A stretch of DNA of 64,000 bases, from NCBI RefSeq assembly GCF_003544915.1, contig NZ_CP032097.1, positions 992,001 to 1,056,000 on the forward strand, written 5' to 3'. Both the position numbers and the translations under genes were made by a program. Below are positions 27,359 through 36,651 of this stretch, piece after piece. Positions within the stretch are counted from its first letter, which is position 1; each line of letters opens with the position of its first letter. The DNA comes from Arcobacter ellisii (GTDB lineage Bacteria; Campylobacterota; Campylobacteria; Campylobacterales; Arcobacteraceae). The notes beneath the pieces are model-generated. The model was not told the DNA's origin and made no database searches. It was given only the letters and a program-made list of their open reading frames with translations.

Positions 27359-28487
27359 TAAATATGAAATAAAATATATTTTAATACAAGTTATTTTAAC
27401 TCTACTTATTGCTTTTATTCCAATATATTTTTATTTGGATGCTTCTTTTGAAAATCAATCTATAAAAGATAAAATGGATTTGAAAAATTATGCAAATTCT
27501 ATTGTTTCAAAAATAGAGAATTTTGAAAAAGAGAATAGCGAAGTTTTTTATTATCCAAGGTCAAATATCTTTAGTTCAGCTATTTTTGATAAAAACAATA
27601 AAGAGATTTTTTCACTTTTAAAAAATAAAAATTTTTATTTTGATGAAGAGTTTAAAAAAAGTCAAAATGAGATTTGTTATAAAGAGTATTTATTAGAAAA
27701 TATTTTAAAAGCTAGAACTCTAATTGTGTGTAAAGATATTGATAATTCACAAGTTATTTACAACGCTATAATTTTACTTCTAACAATTAGTTTTTTTATC
27801 TTTTTATCCTCTTTTTTTGTGATTAAACAAAGTATTGAACCATATAAAAAACTAAATCAATATTTAGATGAGTTTTTAAAAGATGCGATGCACGAACTAA
27901 AAACTCCAATTGGTGTAGCAAGAATAAATGTTGATATGTTACAACTAAGACTTAAAAATGATAAAAATATTCTAAGAATAAAATCAGCACTAAAAAATAT
28001 GACAGTTATATATGAAGATTTAGAATATTATATGCAACAAAATGCTGTAAAAGATGAAAAAAGAGATATAGATTTTTCTGGATTTTTAGAAAAAAGAGTT
28101 GAGTTTTTTAATGATTTAGCAATTTCAAAAAATATTACATTTCACAAATTTATAGAACAAAATATCATTATAAATTTTAATGAAATCGAACTTTATAGAA
28201 TCATAGATAATAATCTTTCAAATGCAATAAAATATTCAAAAGATAGCTCAAATATAACTATCTCTTTGCAAAAAGAGCAAAACTCTATAAAACTATGTTT
28301 TAAAGATGAAGGAGTTGGTATAAAAGATACTTCAAAAATTTTTGAAAGATATTTTAGAGGTGATAAAATAACAGGTGGTTTTGGAATAGGGCTTAGTATA
28401 GTAAAAAATATTTGTGAAAAAAATGGAATTAAAATAGAAGTAGATTCACAAATAAATAAAGGAAGTTCTTTTATGTATATATTTTAA
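27348..28487 (+). CDS. Sensor histidine kinase
   Basis: A 379-residue kinase with two transmembrane segments (about residues 10-29 and 140-163) bounding a small periplasmic domain of about 110 residues. The dimerisation/phosphotransfer helix has AMHELKTPIG (His about 181). The ATPase domain shows N box IDNNLSNAIKYS (about 287), G1 DEGVGI (about 322) and G2 GGFGIGLSIV (about 346). A HAMP linker is not evident. The start is TTG with AGGA 7 bases upstream; a nearby ATG is out of frame. The small sensor part supports the idea that the Cache protein supplies ligand recognition. Confidence 0.92.
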   Translation: MINNKYEIKYILIQVILTLLIAFIPIYFYLDASFENQSIKDKMDLKNYANSIVSKIENFEKENSEVFYYPRSNIFSSAIFDKNNKEIFSLLKNKNFYFDEEFKKSQNEICYKEYLLENILKARTLIVCKDIDNSQVIYNAIILLLTISFFIFLSSFFVIKQSIEPYKKLNQYLDEFLKDAMHELKTPIGVARINVDMLQLRLKNDKNILRIKSALKNMTVIYEDLEYYMQQNAVKDEKRDIDFSGFLEKRVEFFNDLAISKNITFHKFIEQNIIINFNEIELYRIIDNNLSNAIKYSKDSSNITISLQKEQNSIKLCFKDEGVGIKDTSKIFERYFRGDKITGGFGIGLSIVKNICEKNGIKIEVDSQINKGSSFMYIF

Positions 28488-28521
28488 TAATTTTTTTAGC
28501 TTATCGTTATATATTTGTGTA

Positions 28522-28527
28522 TATAAT
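28522..28527 (+). promoter_or_regulatory. Probable -10 box for the gene at 28562
   Basis: TATAAT lies 35 bases before the ATG at 28562, in the gap after the kinase gene. It would start a leader carrying AAGGAAAAG. The call rests on the motif alone. Confidence 0.4.
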
Positions 28528-28561
28528 GATATCTTTAAAATAAATTTTAAGGAAAAGTGTA

Positions 28562-29125
28562 ATGACACGAGAAAAGATTATGACTGAACTTTTTGAGTTC
28601 TCATCACCAACATACTATAAATGGACAAAACAAGATAAAAGAAAAATCTTTGATTTATTAAATTATGCCTTTACAAATAATGAATTAGAAGAGTTTATTA
28701 AAACGGGAAAAATAAATAAAATAGAAGAATTAGGTAATCAAACTCATTTTTTTGAATTAGCAATTAAATTTTATAAAACAGTAAAACATATAACAAATTT
28801 TAAAATAGCAAAAAATTTGTTATATATATTAGAACGAATATATAAAGAGAATAGTAACAAAATAGTTATTGAAAAAATTGCAGAAGCGATTTATAAATCA
28901 GATAAAGAATTATTTGAAAAAAGTGAAAAAGATAGAAATCTTGAAGTAGTTACTTCTATGAAATTAGCACTATTAAATTTAATTCAAAAACAAGATTTAA
29001 GTTTATTAGAATATATTTGTAAAAATAGAAAAGAGATTGAAAAAAACTCTTTAAGAAAAATAAGTAACACAAAATATATAAACAAAATAGATTTCTCTTA
29101 CGCTAATATAGCTTATAGAGCGTAA
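28562..29125 (+). CDS. Protein of unknown function, mostly helical
   Basis: A 187-residue Lys/Glu/Ile-rich protein without signal or membrane segment. Residues 8-40 (ELFEFSSPTYYKWTKQDKRK) look like a compact helix-turn-helix of the kind found in small phage-type or plasmid-type regulators. The rest is predicted helical with no motif I recognise. It has its own candidate promoter and ribosome site (AAGGAAAAG). Its last codons form half of a strong terminator hairpin. A DNA-binding role is only a suggestion. Confidence 0.6.
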   Translation: MTREKIMTELFEFSSPTYYKWTKQDKRKIFDLLNYAFTNNELEEFIKTGKINKIEELGNQTHFFELAIKFYKTVKHITNFKIAKNLLYILERIYKENSNKIVIEKIAEAIYKSDKELFEKSEKDRNLEVVTSMKLALLNLIQKQDLSLLEYICKNRKEIEKNSLRKISNTKYINKIDFSYANIAYRA

Positions 29126-29136
29126 GAGATTATTTT
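29094..29136. terminator. Hairpin terminator overlapping the stop codon at 29125
   Basis: TCTCTTACGCT (29094-29104) and AGCGTAAGAGA (29119-29129) form a perfect 11-bp stem followed by TTATTTTATTT. The right arm contains the TAA stop (29123-29125). It lies between convergent genes, so it may act on both strands. Confidence 0.8.
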
Positions 29137-29138
29137 AT

Positions 29139-30260
29139 TTAGATTTCCATTCCATTTTCTAAAATGATTTTATTTCTACCTGATTCTTTTGCTTGATATA
29201 AAAGCATATCAGCTTTTTGTAGAGTGTTTTCATACGTTGGATAACTACTTCTTATAGCTACACCAGCTGAAAAAGTCACTTTGATTTTTTTATCTTTGTA
29301 TAAAAAACTATTTTCAGTAACAATAGTTTTTATTCTTTTTAAAAATTGTAAAAGTTCTCTATTTAGATTGAAATGAATAATAGCAATAAACTCTTCTCCA
29401 CCATATCTTCCAACAATATCTATATCTCTAACACTTTTATTTAGAATTTTTCCAAAAGTAGAAAGTACAACATCTCCACACTCATGACCATAAGTATCAT
29501 TTAAAGTTTTAAAATGGTCTAAATCAAAGAAAACAACTGCATATTGAGTATTTATTCTTACATAAGAACTCTCTATTCTTTTTACTTCATCACTAAATGC
29601 TTTTCTTGTTAAAAGACCAGTTAAATGGTCTTTCATATTTTCAGTTTTTGTTCTTGTTAATTCATCTTCTAATGTTTTAACTTTTTCTTCTAGTTCTTGG
29701 ATTTTTGATTTTCCAGATTCTAATTTGCTAGATACATTATCCATCTCTTTTTCAATTGAATTAGCAGCATTTATTAATTCATTTTGTAATTTTGTAAGTG
29801 CTTCTAACCCATTTTCATTGATTTTAATGGCTTCAATTTTTCCTTTTATATTTAAAACATTTTTACTTCCAGAACCACTACTTGATATAGCTTCATTTAA
29901 GTAATCCTCCATAAGTATAACAAGTTTTGAAATATCAGAAGTTCTTTCAATAACTACTTGTTTATCTCTTTCAAATCTTTTTGTAGTGAACTCTTCAATT
30001 TTTTGTTGAACATCTTTATCAAATAAAAGATTAGGCTCTTTATCTATTTTGGCAAAAAGTTTATCTATCTCTTCATTTGTTTTTTCACAAATTGATGGAA
30101 GCAAAGATTGTTTAATAATCATTGCTAAAACATCTACATTTGAAGGATGAACTCTTTTTAATAAAAGCGGAATTAATTGAATAGGTGAATCAATATTATT
30201 TGATTTTACTATACTTCTTTCTTGTTCATTTAGTTGATTTAAAATATTGTTAAATTCCAT
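29139..30260 (-). CDS. Soluble GGDEF-domain diguanylate cyclase
   Basis: A 373-residue cytoplasmic protein. The N-terminal half (about 1-200) is helical with a coiled coil near 170-200. The C-terminal half (about 205-370) is a GGDEF domain: HLTGLLTRKAF, VVFFDLDHFKTLNDTYGHECGD and the active loop RYGGEEFIAI. The GGEEF form is usually active, so cyclic-di-GMP synthesis is expected. No transmembrane segment or phospho-receiver is seen; the N-terminal region may sense a partner or form oligomers. It is the second GGDEF protein here, unlike the membrane PAS-GGDEF protein at 14207. It is followed upstream by yqeY with a 31-base gap. Confidence 0.85.
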   Translation of the reverse strand: MEFNNILNQLNEQERSIVKSNNIDSPIQLIPLLLKRVHPSNVDVLAMIIKQSLLPSICEKTNEEIDKLFAKIDKEPNLLFDKDVQQKIEEFTTKRFERDKQVVIERTSDISKLVILMEDYLNEAISSSGSGSKNVLNIKGKIEAIKINENGLEALTKLQNELINAANSIEKEMDNVSSKLESGKSKIQELEEKVKTLEDELTRTKTENMKDHLTGLLTRKAFSDEVKRIESSYVRINTQYAVVFFDLDHFKTLNDTYGHECGDVVLSTFGKILNKSVRDIDIVGRYGGEEFIAIIHFNLNRELLQFLKRIKTIVTENSFLYKDKKIKVTFSAGVAIRSSYPTYENTLQKADMLLYQAKESGRNKIILENGMEI

Positions 30261-30291
30261 ATTTTTGGTAGTCCTAAGTTATATTTATGTT

Positions 30292-30735
30292 TTATGCTAA
30301 CAGTTTTTTTACCATTTCATTAATTCTTTTTCCATCTGCAACACCTGCAAAAGTTTTAGTAGCAGCTCCCATAACTTTTCCCATATCTTTCATAGAACTA
30401 GCACCAGTTTTGGCAATGATTTCTTTCATTCCAGCTTCTAACTCTTCATCACTTAATTGAGCTGGAAGATATAACATAAATACATCAACTTGTTCTTGCT
30501 CTTTTTGAACTAAATCATCTCTTGAAGCAGCTTTATATTGAGCAATAGCTTCTTCTCTTTGTTTTATACCTCTTTGAATAAGTTTTATAACGTCTTCGTC
30601 AGTTAACTCTTTTCTTTCATCAACTTCAATTTGTTTAATCATTGTATTGATTGCTCTAATTGAATCTCTTTTTACAACTTCTTTGTTTCTCATTGCAGTT
30701 TTTAAATCTTCGTTTAATTGCTCTTTTAAACTCAT
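30292..30735 (-). CDS. yqeY: GatB/YqeY domain protein
   Basis: A 147-residue protein matching YqeY across its length: SLKEQLNEDLKTAMRNKEVVKRDSIR at the start, KQREEAIAQYKAASR in the middle, and YLPAQLSDEELEAGM and MGKVMGAATKTFAGVADG near the end. This domain also forms the tail of GatB, which contacts tRNA in glutaminyl/asparaginyl-tRNA amidation; the role of the free-standing form is not settled. AAGGAC precedes the ATG. It lies between uup and the GGDEF gene on the same strand. Confidence 0.92.
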   Translation of the reverse strand: MSLKEQLNEDLKTAMRNKEVVKRDSIRAINTMIKQIEVDERKELTDEDVIKLIQRGIKQREEAIAQYKAASRDDLVQKEQEQVDVFMLYLPAQLSDEELEAGMKEIIAKTGASSMKDMGKVMGAATKTFAGVADGKRINEMVKKLLA

Positions 30736-30780
30736 ATAAAGTCCTTGTTTATAGTTATTAATTTACTAAATTATATCTTT

Positions 30781-32730
30781 TTAAGAATTAAAGCTTTCTA
30801 TTAACTCTTCTAATTCTAAAAATCTTTCAACTTTTTGTTCATAAATATCTTTTGTCTCTTCCAACTCTTTTGACATAGAAACAATACCTTTTTGTTCATA
30901 ACATTTTGGATTCATCAAACAAGCATTTATCTCTTCAAGTTTTAACTCTAAATCTTCAATCTCTTTTGGTAAATTATCATATTCTCTTTGGTCTTTATAT
31001 GATAATTTAGTCTGTTTTTTAACCGTTGTAGTTGGCTTTGGAGTTGTTTGTTCTTTTGCTATTTCGCTTTCAAGAGAATCTAATTCTTTTAACTCTTTTT
31101 CAATCTCTAAATATTCTGTATATGGTTGGAAACTTTCCATAATTTTTCCATTTCCTTGGAATACAAAAAGTTTTTTAGCAATTTTATCTACAAAATATCT
31201 ATCGTGAGATACAAATATCAATGCACCTTGGAAGTTTTGTAAATACTCTTCTAAAATATTAATTGTTGGAATATCTAAATCATTTGTTGGCTCATCAAGG
31301 ATTAAACAATCAACTTTTCTAGTAAAAAGTAAAGCTAGGGCAACTCTATTTTTTTCTCCACCACTTAAAACACCAACTTTTTTATCTAAATATTCTCTTG
31401 GAAATAAAAAGTTTTTCAAATATCCATAAACATGCATATTTCTTCCATCATCAAGAATAACTCTATCTCCTCCATTTGGACAAAATGTTTCCATTAGATT
31501 TTTATTATCATCTAAAGTATCCCTTTGTTGGTCAAAATATCCTATTTGGAAATCACCTTTTTTAAATGTTCCTTTATCAATTTTCATTTTTTCCATAAAG
31601 ATTTTTAAAAGTGTAGATTTTCCACTTCCATTTGGTCCAACTATTGCAATAGTATCTTTTTGTAGGATTCTAGTTGTAAAATCTTTGATTAACTCTTTAT
31701 CTCCTAAAGTCTTACACACATTATCTAACTCATAAAGCATTTTTCTTTTATTTTGTTGTTTCTCTTCTGTATTAAAAGCTTTTTGTTCTCTTTGTAACTC
31801 TAAAGACATTTTTCTAATAGCTGCTGGATTTGAACGTGCTTTTTGTTTTAAATCAAAATATTCTGCTTTTCTTCTTTCATTTCTTTTTCTTCTTGCAGTA
31901 ATTCCATGTTGCATCCAATGAGCTTCACGTTTTACCATTCTCAGTAAGTTTTCATGCTCTTTTTGCATATTTTCTAATATTTGAGATTTTTGTTCTAAAT
32001 AAGAAGAGTATCCACCGTTGAATTTTCGTAAAACTCCACCATCAACTTCAACAACAGAAGTTGCAATATTATCAATAAAATATCTATCGTGTGAGATAAA
32101 AAGTAGGGTAAAGTTATTTTTTAAAAGTAATTGCTCTAAAAACTCAACCATATAAACATCAAGGTGGTTTGTAGGCTCATCAAGTAGTAAAACATCAGGT
32201 TTTTTTAAAATTAATCCAGCAAGACTAACTCTTCTTTGTTCTCCTCCACTTAAAAGGTTTACATCTTTATGTTCATATTGTTTTAGTTGAAATTCTACTA
32301 AAACTCGTTCAATCATATTATCCAAATCCCAAGCATTATGAAACTCTAAAAAAGAAGCAAGTTCACTTTGTCTTCTAATAAGCTCTTCATTTTCATAATC
32401 TGTCATTAATTGATTTGTGATTTTTTCATACTCATTTTTTGCTGATTTTAATTCAACCAACTGATTTTCTATGGCATCTCTTACATTTAGATTTGCTTTA
32501 AATTTTGGTTGTTGGTCAAGCATCTCTATTTTCAAAGATTTATCAATAGCCATATCACCACTATCTGGCTCAGTTTGTCTCATAATTATTTTAAAAAGTG
32601 TAGATTTTCCTTGTCCATTTTGTCCAATCACGGCTATTCTTTGCCCTTGATTTAGAGTAAAATTTGCATCTTTTAAAATAACTTTTGTGTCATATTGTTT
32701 TGAAATGTTTTGTAGGTCTATTAAAGCCAT
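30781..32730 (-). CDS. uup: ABC-F ATPase, Uup-like
   Basis: A 649-residue soluble protein with two ATP-binding cassettes and no membrane part. Cassette 1 has Walker A GQNGQGKST (about 36) and signature LSGGEQRRVSLAG (about 160). Cassette 2 has GPNGSGKST (about 356) and LSGGEKNRVALALL (about 448). An interdomain linker rich in Lys/Arg lies between, and a C-terminal coiled coil (about 560-649) is present, which favours Uup over EttA. Uup-type proteins act on ribosomes or DNA intermediates. It shares a divergent region with the gene at 32900. Confidence 0.88.
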   Translation of the reverse strand: MALIDLQNISKQYDTKVILKDANFTLNQGQRIAVIGQNGQGKSTLFKIIMRQTEPDSGDMAIDKSLKIEMLDQQPKFKANLNVRDAIENQLVELKSAKNEYEKITNQLMTDYENEELIRRQSELASFLEFHNAWDLDNMIERVLVEFQLKQYEHKDVNLLSGGEQRRVSLAGLILKKPDVLLLDEPTNHLDVYMVEFLEQLLLKNNFTLLFISHDRYFIDNIATSVVEVDGGVLRKFNGGYSSYLEQKSQILENMQKEHENLLRMVKREAHWMQHGITARRKRNERRKAEYFDLKQKARSNPAAIRKMSLELQREQKAFNTEEKQQNKRKMLYELDNVCKTLGDKELIKDFTTRILQKDTIAIVGPNGSGKSTLLKIFMEKMKIDKGTFKKGDFQIGYFDQQRDTLDDNKNLMETFCPNGGDRVILDDGRNMHVYGYLKNFLFPREYLDKKVGVLSGGEKNRVALALLFTRKVDCLILDEPTNDLDIPTINILEEYLQNFQGALIFVSHDRYFVDKIAKKLFVFQGNGKIMESFQPYTEYLEIEKELKELDSLESEIAKEQTTPKPTTTVKKQTKLSYKDQREYDNLPKEIEDLELKLEEINACLMNPKCYEQKGIVSMSKELEETKDIYEQKVERFLELEELIESFNS

Positions 32731-32872
32731 ATTCTATTCTTCTTTCCCATAAAATCGAAATTTGTTTTTATTAATTTAAGTAATAATATATCTAAAACTC
32801 GGTTAAAACTTACTTTTAATTAATTTTTAACTATTAATAAAAAATAAAGTTTAACTTAATTTTAAGAAATGT

Positions 32873-32878
32873 ATAATT
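32873..32878 (+). promoter_or_regulatory. Probable -10 box for the gene at 32900
   Basis: TATAAT sits 21 bases before the ATG at 32900. This gives a very short leader holding AAGGAG. The remaining bases of the 169-base divergent gap to uup are AT-rich with no other clear feature. Confidence 0.45.
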
Positions 32879-32899
32879 TAAAAAAACAAGGAGTTTCCC

Positions 32900-33493
32900 A
32901 TGCAAGTTCAAAATAGTACAAATGTAGCTCTAAATGCATTTAAAGAAAATCAAAATGTAAATGCAAATATTCAAAATAAACAAGAAAAAGTTAGTGAAAA
33001 ATCTCTTGAAGAAACTATAAATGAATCAGCTGTAAAAGTTAGTATTTCAATGAATGCTCAATATATTCTTTTTGCTATGAACGCCTCTTCTTTAGCAGAA
33101 GGAAATACTCTAACACAAGCTGGTTTAAGTACAAATCAACAAGAAGTTTTGGATTTTTTAAGTGGAAAAGAGACTTCAAGTGGGATGAGTCTTAAAAATA
33201 TTGGTTATGAAGGAAAACCTATAACTGAACTAACTCAAGATGAAGCAAAAGAACTTATTAGTGATGATGGTTTTTTTGGTGTAACACAAACTTCTGATAG
33301 GGTTTCAAATTTTGTATTTAGTTTTGCAGGTGATGATTTAGAGTTATTACAAAAAGGAAGAGAAGGAATTGTTCAAGGATTTGAAGAGGCAAAAAAAATG
33401 TTTGGAGGAGAACTTCCTGAAATTTCATATAAAACACAAGAAAGAACTTTAGCTTTGATTGATGAAAAAATAAATTCATTAAAAGGAGAGTAG
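32900..33493 (+). CDS. Conserved protein of the type often annotated 'hydrogenase-4 component G'
   Basis: A 197-residue soluble protein with an Asn/Gln-rich N-terminal tail (about 1-45). A conserved-looking core follows: MNAQYILFAM, SNFVFSFAGDDLELLQKGREGIVQGFEEAKKMFGG is split by no gaps, and TLALIDEKI ends the protein. I recall this core from Campylobacterota proteins carrying the 'hydrogenase-4 component G' label, which is not backed by hydrogenase genes here and is probably misleading. No catalytic motif is visible. It has its own promoter and AAGGAG ribosome site. Confidence 0.55.
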   Translation: MQVQNSTNVALNAFKENQNVNANIQNKQEKVSEKSLEETINESAVKVSISMNAQYILFAMNASSLAEGNTLTQAGLSTNQQEVLDFLSGKETSSGMSLKNIGYEGKPITELTQDEAKELISDDGFFGVTQTSDRVSNFVFSFAGDDLELLQKGREGIVQGFEEAKKMFGGELPEISYKTQERTLALIDEKINSLKGE

Positions 33494-33507
33494 TTTTACT
33501 CTTCTTT
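33482..33507. terminator. Hairpin terminator between convergent genes
   Basis: An 11-bp stem (AAAGGAGAGTA with TACTCTTCTTT, one wobble) around a GTTT loop covers the stop at 33493. It faces the cation-efflux gene ending at 33515. Confidence 0.6.
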
Positions 33508-33514
33508 ATAATCT

Positions 33515-34402
33515 TTAGTGATGTAAATCATTCATTTTGAAATCATCATACGGATCCATATGAATATTTATAATCCATTCTCTTTTTTCATCTAATTTTT
33601 TTATTTTATTTTCAATAGAATCACTTGCTCTATGGGCATCCATTAGAGTTATTAAACAATCAAAAACTAAATGAACTTCAACAAAAGTTTGATTTGATGC
33701 TTCTCTTGTTTTTAATAAATGATAAGTGTTTACTTTGTCATTTGCTTTTATTATCTCTTCTATTTTTTCTACTAAATTTTCATCAACAGCTCTATCTAAT
33801 AAAACAAGTACACCTTCATGAATTAATTCATAAGCAGAATATATAATATAAATTGCAATTCCTCCACCTACAAAAACATCAATGATTTCATAACCAGTAA
33901 ATGTTACCAATAAAAGAGAGATTAAAACAGCAAGATTACTAAAAACGTCAGTTTTATAGTGAAGTGCATCAGCTTTTATTACCATCGAGTTAGTTTTTTT
34001 TGCAATTATATTTAGATAAGTTACTAAAGAAATAGTTATTATTATAGAGATAATCATCACATAAATAGAGATATCTAAATATTGTGAAACTTCCCCTAAA
34101 ATAGCTTTTTTAACTGCTTGATAAAGAAGAAAAAGTCCAGAAATAGTAATAATTGTACCTTCAATTACAGAAGCTAAAGCTTCAATTTTTCCTCGACCAT
34201 AATTAAAAGTTTTATCAGCAGGTTTTTCAGATTTTGAAATAGCAAAATAGTTAAAAATAGATACAAACATATCTAAAACAGAATCAACAGCGGAAGCTAA
34301 AACTGCTACTGAACCACTAGCAAATCCAATAACAAGTTTTATTAGAGTAAGTACCGCTGCAACACTAGATGAAACAACGGTAGCTTTCTTTTGAGAAGTC
34401 AT
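33515..34402 (-). CDS. Cation diffusion facilitator (FieF-like metal efflux)
   Basis: A 295-residue CDF transporter. About six transmembrane helices occupy residues 10-205, with the metal-site pattern SAVDSVLDMFVSIFNY in helix 2 and HYKTDVFSNLAVL in helix 5, both giving HD/DD-type ligands. A cytoplasmic C-terminal domain follows (about 210-290: VNTYHLLKTREASNQTFVEVHLVFD, INIHMDP). Such proteins export Zn, Fe or Mn in exchange for protons. The exact metal cannot be read from the sequence; the DD/HD pair fits FieF. The ATG overlaps the aminotransferase stop (TAATG). Confidence 0.88.
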   Translation of the reverse strand: MTSQKKATVVSSSVAAVLTLIKLVIGFASGSVAVLASAVDSVLDMFVSIFNYFAISKSEKPADKTFNYGRGKIEALASVIEGTIITISGLFLLYQAVKKAILGEVSQYLDISIYVMIISIIITISLVTYLNIIAKKTNSMVIKADALHYKTDVFSNLAVLISLLLVTFTGYEIIDVFVGGGIAIYIIYSAYELIHEGVLVLLDRAVDENLVEKIEEIIKANDKVNTYHLLKTREASNQTFVEVHLVFDCLITLMDAHRASDSIENKIKKLDEKREWIINIHMDPYDDFKMNDLHH

Positions 34403-35571
34403 TATTTACTTTCTACAAACTCTTTAATTCTTTTGATTCCCTCTTGAATGGTTGCTAAATCTGTAGCAAAAGAGAATCTAACATAACCTTCTGTTCCAAA
34501 AGCAAGACCAGGAACTAAAGCTACACCTTTTTCTTCTAATAAATCTGCGCAGAATTTCATAGAATCTGGTGTAACATTTTTAATGTTTACAAATAAGTAG
34601 AATGCACCATCAGGCTCAACACAAGATAAACCTTTGATCTCATTAAATGCTTTAACAGCATAATTTTTTCTTTTTTCAAACTCAACTCTCATCATCTCAA
34701 TAGTTTCGTCTGCTTCACCTTCAAGTGCAGGAATAGCAGCATATTGAGTCATAGTGTTGATATTTGAAGTAACTTGACCTTGAAGTTTTGTTAAAGCTTT
34801 TGCAAGTGCAACATCTGGAGTTGCAATATATCCAAATCTCCATCCAGTCATAGCAACAGCTTTACTTAAACCGTTGATAGTTACTGTTCTTTTGTACATA
34901 TCTTCAGAAACTTCAGCACATGCAGTAAATTTTTTACCGTTGTACATGATTTTTTCATACATTTCATCTGATAATACGATAATATCTGTTCCTTTTAAAA
35001 CTTCTCCAAGTGCAAGTAATTCTTCTTTAGAATATACTGAACCAGTTGGGTTAGATGGAGTATTTAAAAGTAAAATTTTTGTTTTAGGTGTAATAGCAGC
35101 TTTTAATTGCTCTGGTGTAATTTTGAATTCTGTTGAGTCATCTGTTTCAATAAATACAGGAACTCCACCTGAGAATTTAACTTGCTCTGGATATGTAACC
35201 CAATAAGGTGCTGGAATAATCACTTCATCACCCTCTTCAACAAGAACTTGGAATAGGTTAAATAATGAGTGTTTTGCACCGTTGCTAATTACGATACCTT
35301 CTAATTTATAATCTAAATTGTGGTCTTTTTTTAATTTATTAATAATTGCTTGCTTGGTAGCGATAATACCTTCTACGGCTGTATATTTAGTATGTCCTTC
35401 ATTAATAGCTTTGATTGCAGCTTGTTTAATTAATTCAGGAGTATCAAAGTCAGGTTCACCTGCACTAAAACTTAGTATATCTTTACCTTGAGCTTTAAGC
35501 TCTCTTGCTAGGGCAGTTATTGCCATAGTAACCGATGGAGATAGGTTCTCCATTCTGTTTGCAATTTTCAT
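34402..35571 (-). CDS. aspC: Aspartate aminotransferase (class I, PLP-dependent)
   Basis: A 389-residue fold-type I aminotransferase. FSAGEPDFDTPE near the N-terminus, NTPSNPTGSVYS (about 170), the PLP-lysine segment NGLSKAVAMTGWRFGY (about 230) and the Arg-containing VRFSFAT near the end are all in place. It is of the Thermus-like Ib type, expected to convert aspartate and 2-oxoglutarate to oxaloacetate and glutamate; related substrates are possible. The start was set at MKIANRM (35571), with GAGGAA 9 bases upstream; two earlier methionines are too close to that site. Its stop overlaps the efflux gene start. Confidence 0.92.
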   Translation of the reverse strand: MKIANRMENLSPSVTMAITALARELKAQGKDILSFSAGEPDFDTPELIKQAAIKAINEGHTKYTAVEGIIATKQAIINKLKKDHNLDYKLEGIVISNGAKHSLFNLFQVLVEEGDEVIIPAPYWVTYPEQVKFSGGVPVFIETDDSTEFKITPEQLKAAITPKTKILLLNTPSNPTGSVYSKEELLALGEVLKGTDIIVLSDEMYEKIMYNGKKFTACAEVSEDMYKRTVTINGLSKAVAMTGWRFGYIATPDVALAKALTKLQGQVTSNINTMTQYAAIPALEGEADETIEMMRVEFEKRKNYAVKAFNEIKGLSCVEPDGAFYLFVNIKNVTPDSMKFCADLLEEKGVALVPGLAFGTEGYVRFSFATDLATIQEGIKRIKEFVESK

Positions 35572-35657
35572 TAGCATGTTCCTCAATAAAATTAAAATTA
35601 TACTTTTGATATAATAGTGCGGGATTTTATCAAATAAATACTTAAGGAATTAATAGT

Positions 35658-36251
35658 TTGAGTTTTCAAATAGAAATAAATGAAAAAATTGTAACAGTAA
35701 AATTAGAAAATAGAAAAAATATGAAACATTGTTATATGAGAATTTTAAAAGATGATTTGATACAAATTCGAGCAAATGCCTATTTTACTATCTATGATGC
35801 TAAAAAATTAGTTGAAAAAAAACTAGATTGGATTGAAGCTTCAATAAAAAAATTATCAAAGAATTTGATAAAAGAAGATGAGTTTTTATATTTAGGTGAG
35901 ATAAGAAAACTTGATGATTTTAAAATAAAAAATTTAGACCTTTTTTACAAAAAAGAGATTCAAAAAATTTTGCCAATTTTTCTTGAAGAATTTTCATCAA
36001 AAATGCAACTATTTCCAACATCTTTGAGTTTTAGAAAAAATAAAAGAACGTGGGGTTCGTGTAATTATAAAAATGGATTAAATTTTAATATTTTACTTAT
36101 GAAATTTCCAATTGAAGTGATGAAATATGTGATTGTTCATGAGTTAGCTCACATAAAACATAAAAATCATTCTAGGGATTTTTGGAGTTTAGTTGCAGTT
36201 TATTGTCCAAATTATAAAGAAATAGAGAGAAATTTTAAGAATTTTTTATAA
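35658..36251 (+). CDS. YgjP-like zinc metallopeptidase (M48/DUF45)
   Basis: A 197-residue protein ending in the zinc site YVIVHELAHIKHKNHSRDFW (about residues 160-179), an HExxH motif with a third histidine nine residues later. The preceding RKNKRTWGSCNYKNGLNFN is typical of the YgjP/DUF45 group. No signal peptide or membrane helix is seen, so it is cytoplasmic. The start is TTG with AAGGA at 9 bases. It is convergent with the DUF721-like gene; their ends overlap by 17 bases. Physiological substrate unknown. Confidence 0.82.
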   Translation: MSFQIEINEKIVTVKLENRKNMKHCYMRILKDDLIQIRANAYFTIYDAKKLVEKKLDWIEASIKKLSKNLIKEDEFLYLGEIRKLDDFKIKNLDLFYKKEIQKILPIFLEEFSSKMQLFPTSLSFRKNKRTWGSCNYKNGLNFNILLMKFPIEVMKYVIVHELAHIKHKNHSRDFWSLVAVYCPNYKEIERNFKNFL

Positions 36252-36651
36252 TCTCTCTTATCTTTTCAAATTTTTTAAAAATCTTTTCATCTTTTGCTCT
36301 GTTTTCAAAAATTCCATAAGAACGTTCAATATATAAAGGTTTTTCTTCTTCTTTATCTTCTTTTTTTTCAATTATGTTTGTAACGAAAAATCCTATATCT
36401 TCAACATTTGCAATCTTAAAATTTTTTAATAATGATTTTATATCTGCTTTGTTATACTCAAATTCCATTTTATATACAGGATGAGTTAATACAAAGTATA
36501 AAGTTTGGTTTTTGATATATCCAAATTTTACACCTTTTTTTAATTTTAAAGGAAGTACATCAATGAACTTCATTATTAAAAAAGAGGTATTAATCTTTCT
36601 AAATTCAGGATTATTTTTAAGATGACTAAGTATTTCATTAATTTTTTTCAT
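36235..36651 (-). CDS. DUF721/DciA-like protein
   Basis: A 138-residue protein with the outline of DUF721: an opening helix (INEILSHLKNNPEF), a middle beta segment (LKKGVKFGYIKNQTLYFVLTHPVYKMEFEYNKADI) and a charged C-terminal tail. DciA proteins help load the replicative helicase DnaB where DnaC is absent, which is the case in most Campylobacterota. Similarity is by pattern and modest. There is no ribosome site before the ATG. Instead TGCTATAAT lies six bases upstream, so the mRNA is probably leaderless. The first 30 bases overlap a small lipoprotein gene on the other strand. Confidence 0.5.
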   Translation of the reverse strand: MKKINEILSHLKNNPEFRKINTSFLIMKFIDVLPLKLKKGVKFGYIKNQTLYFVLTHPVYKMEFEYNKADIKSLLKNFKIANVEDIGFFVTNIIEKKEDKEEEKPLYIERSYGIFENRAKDEKIFKKFEKIREIIKNS

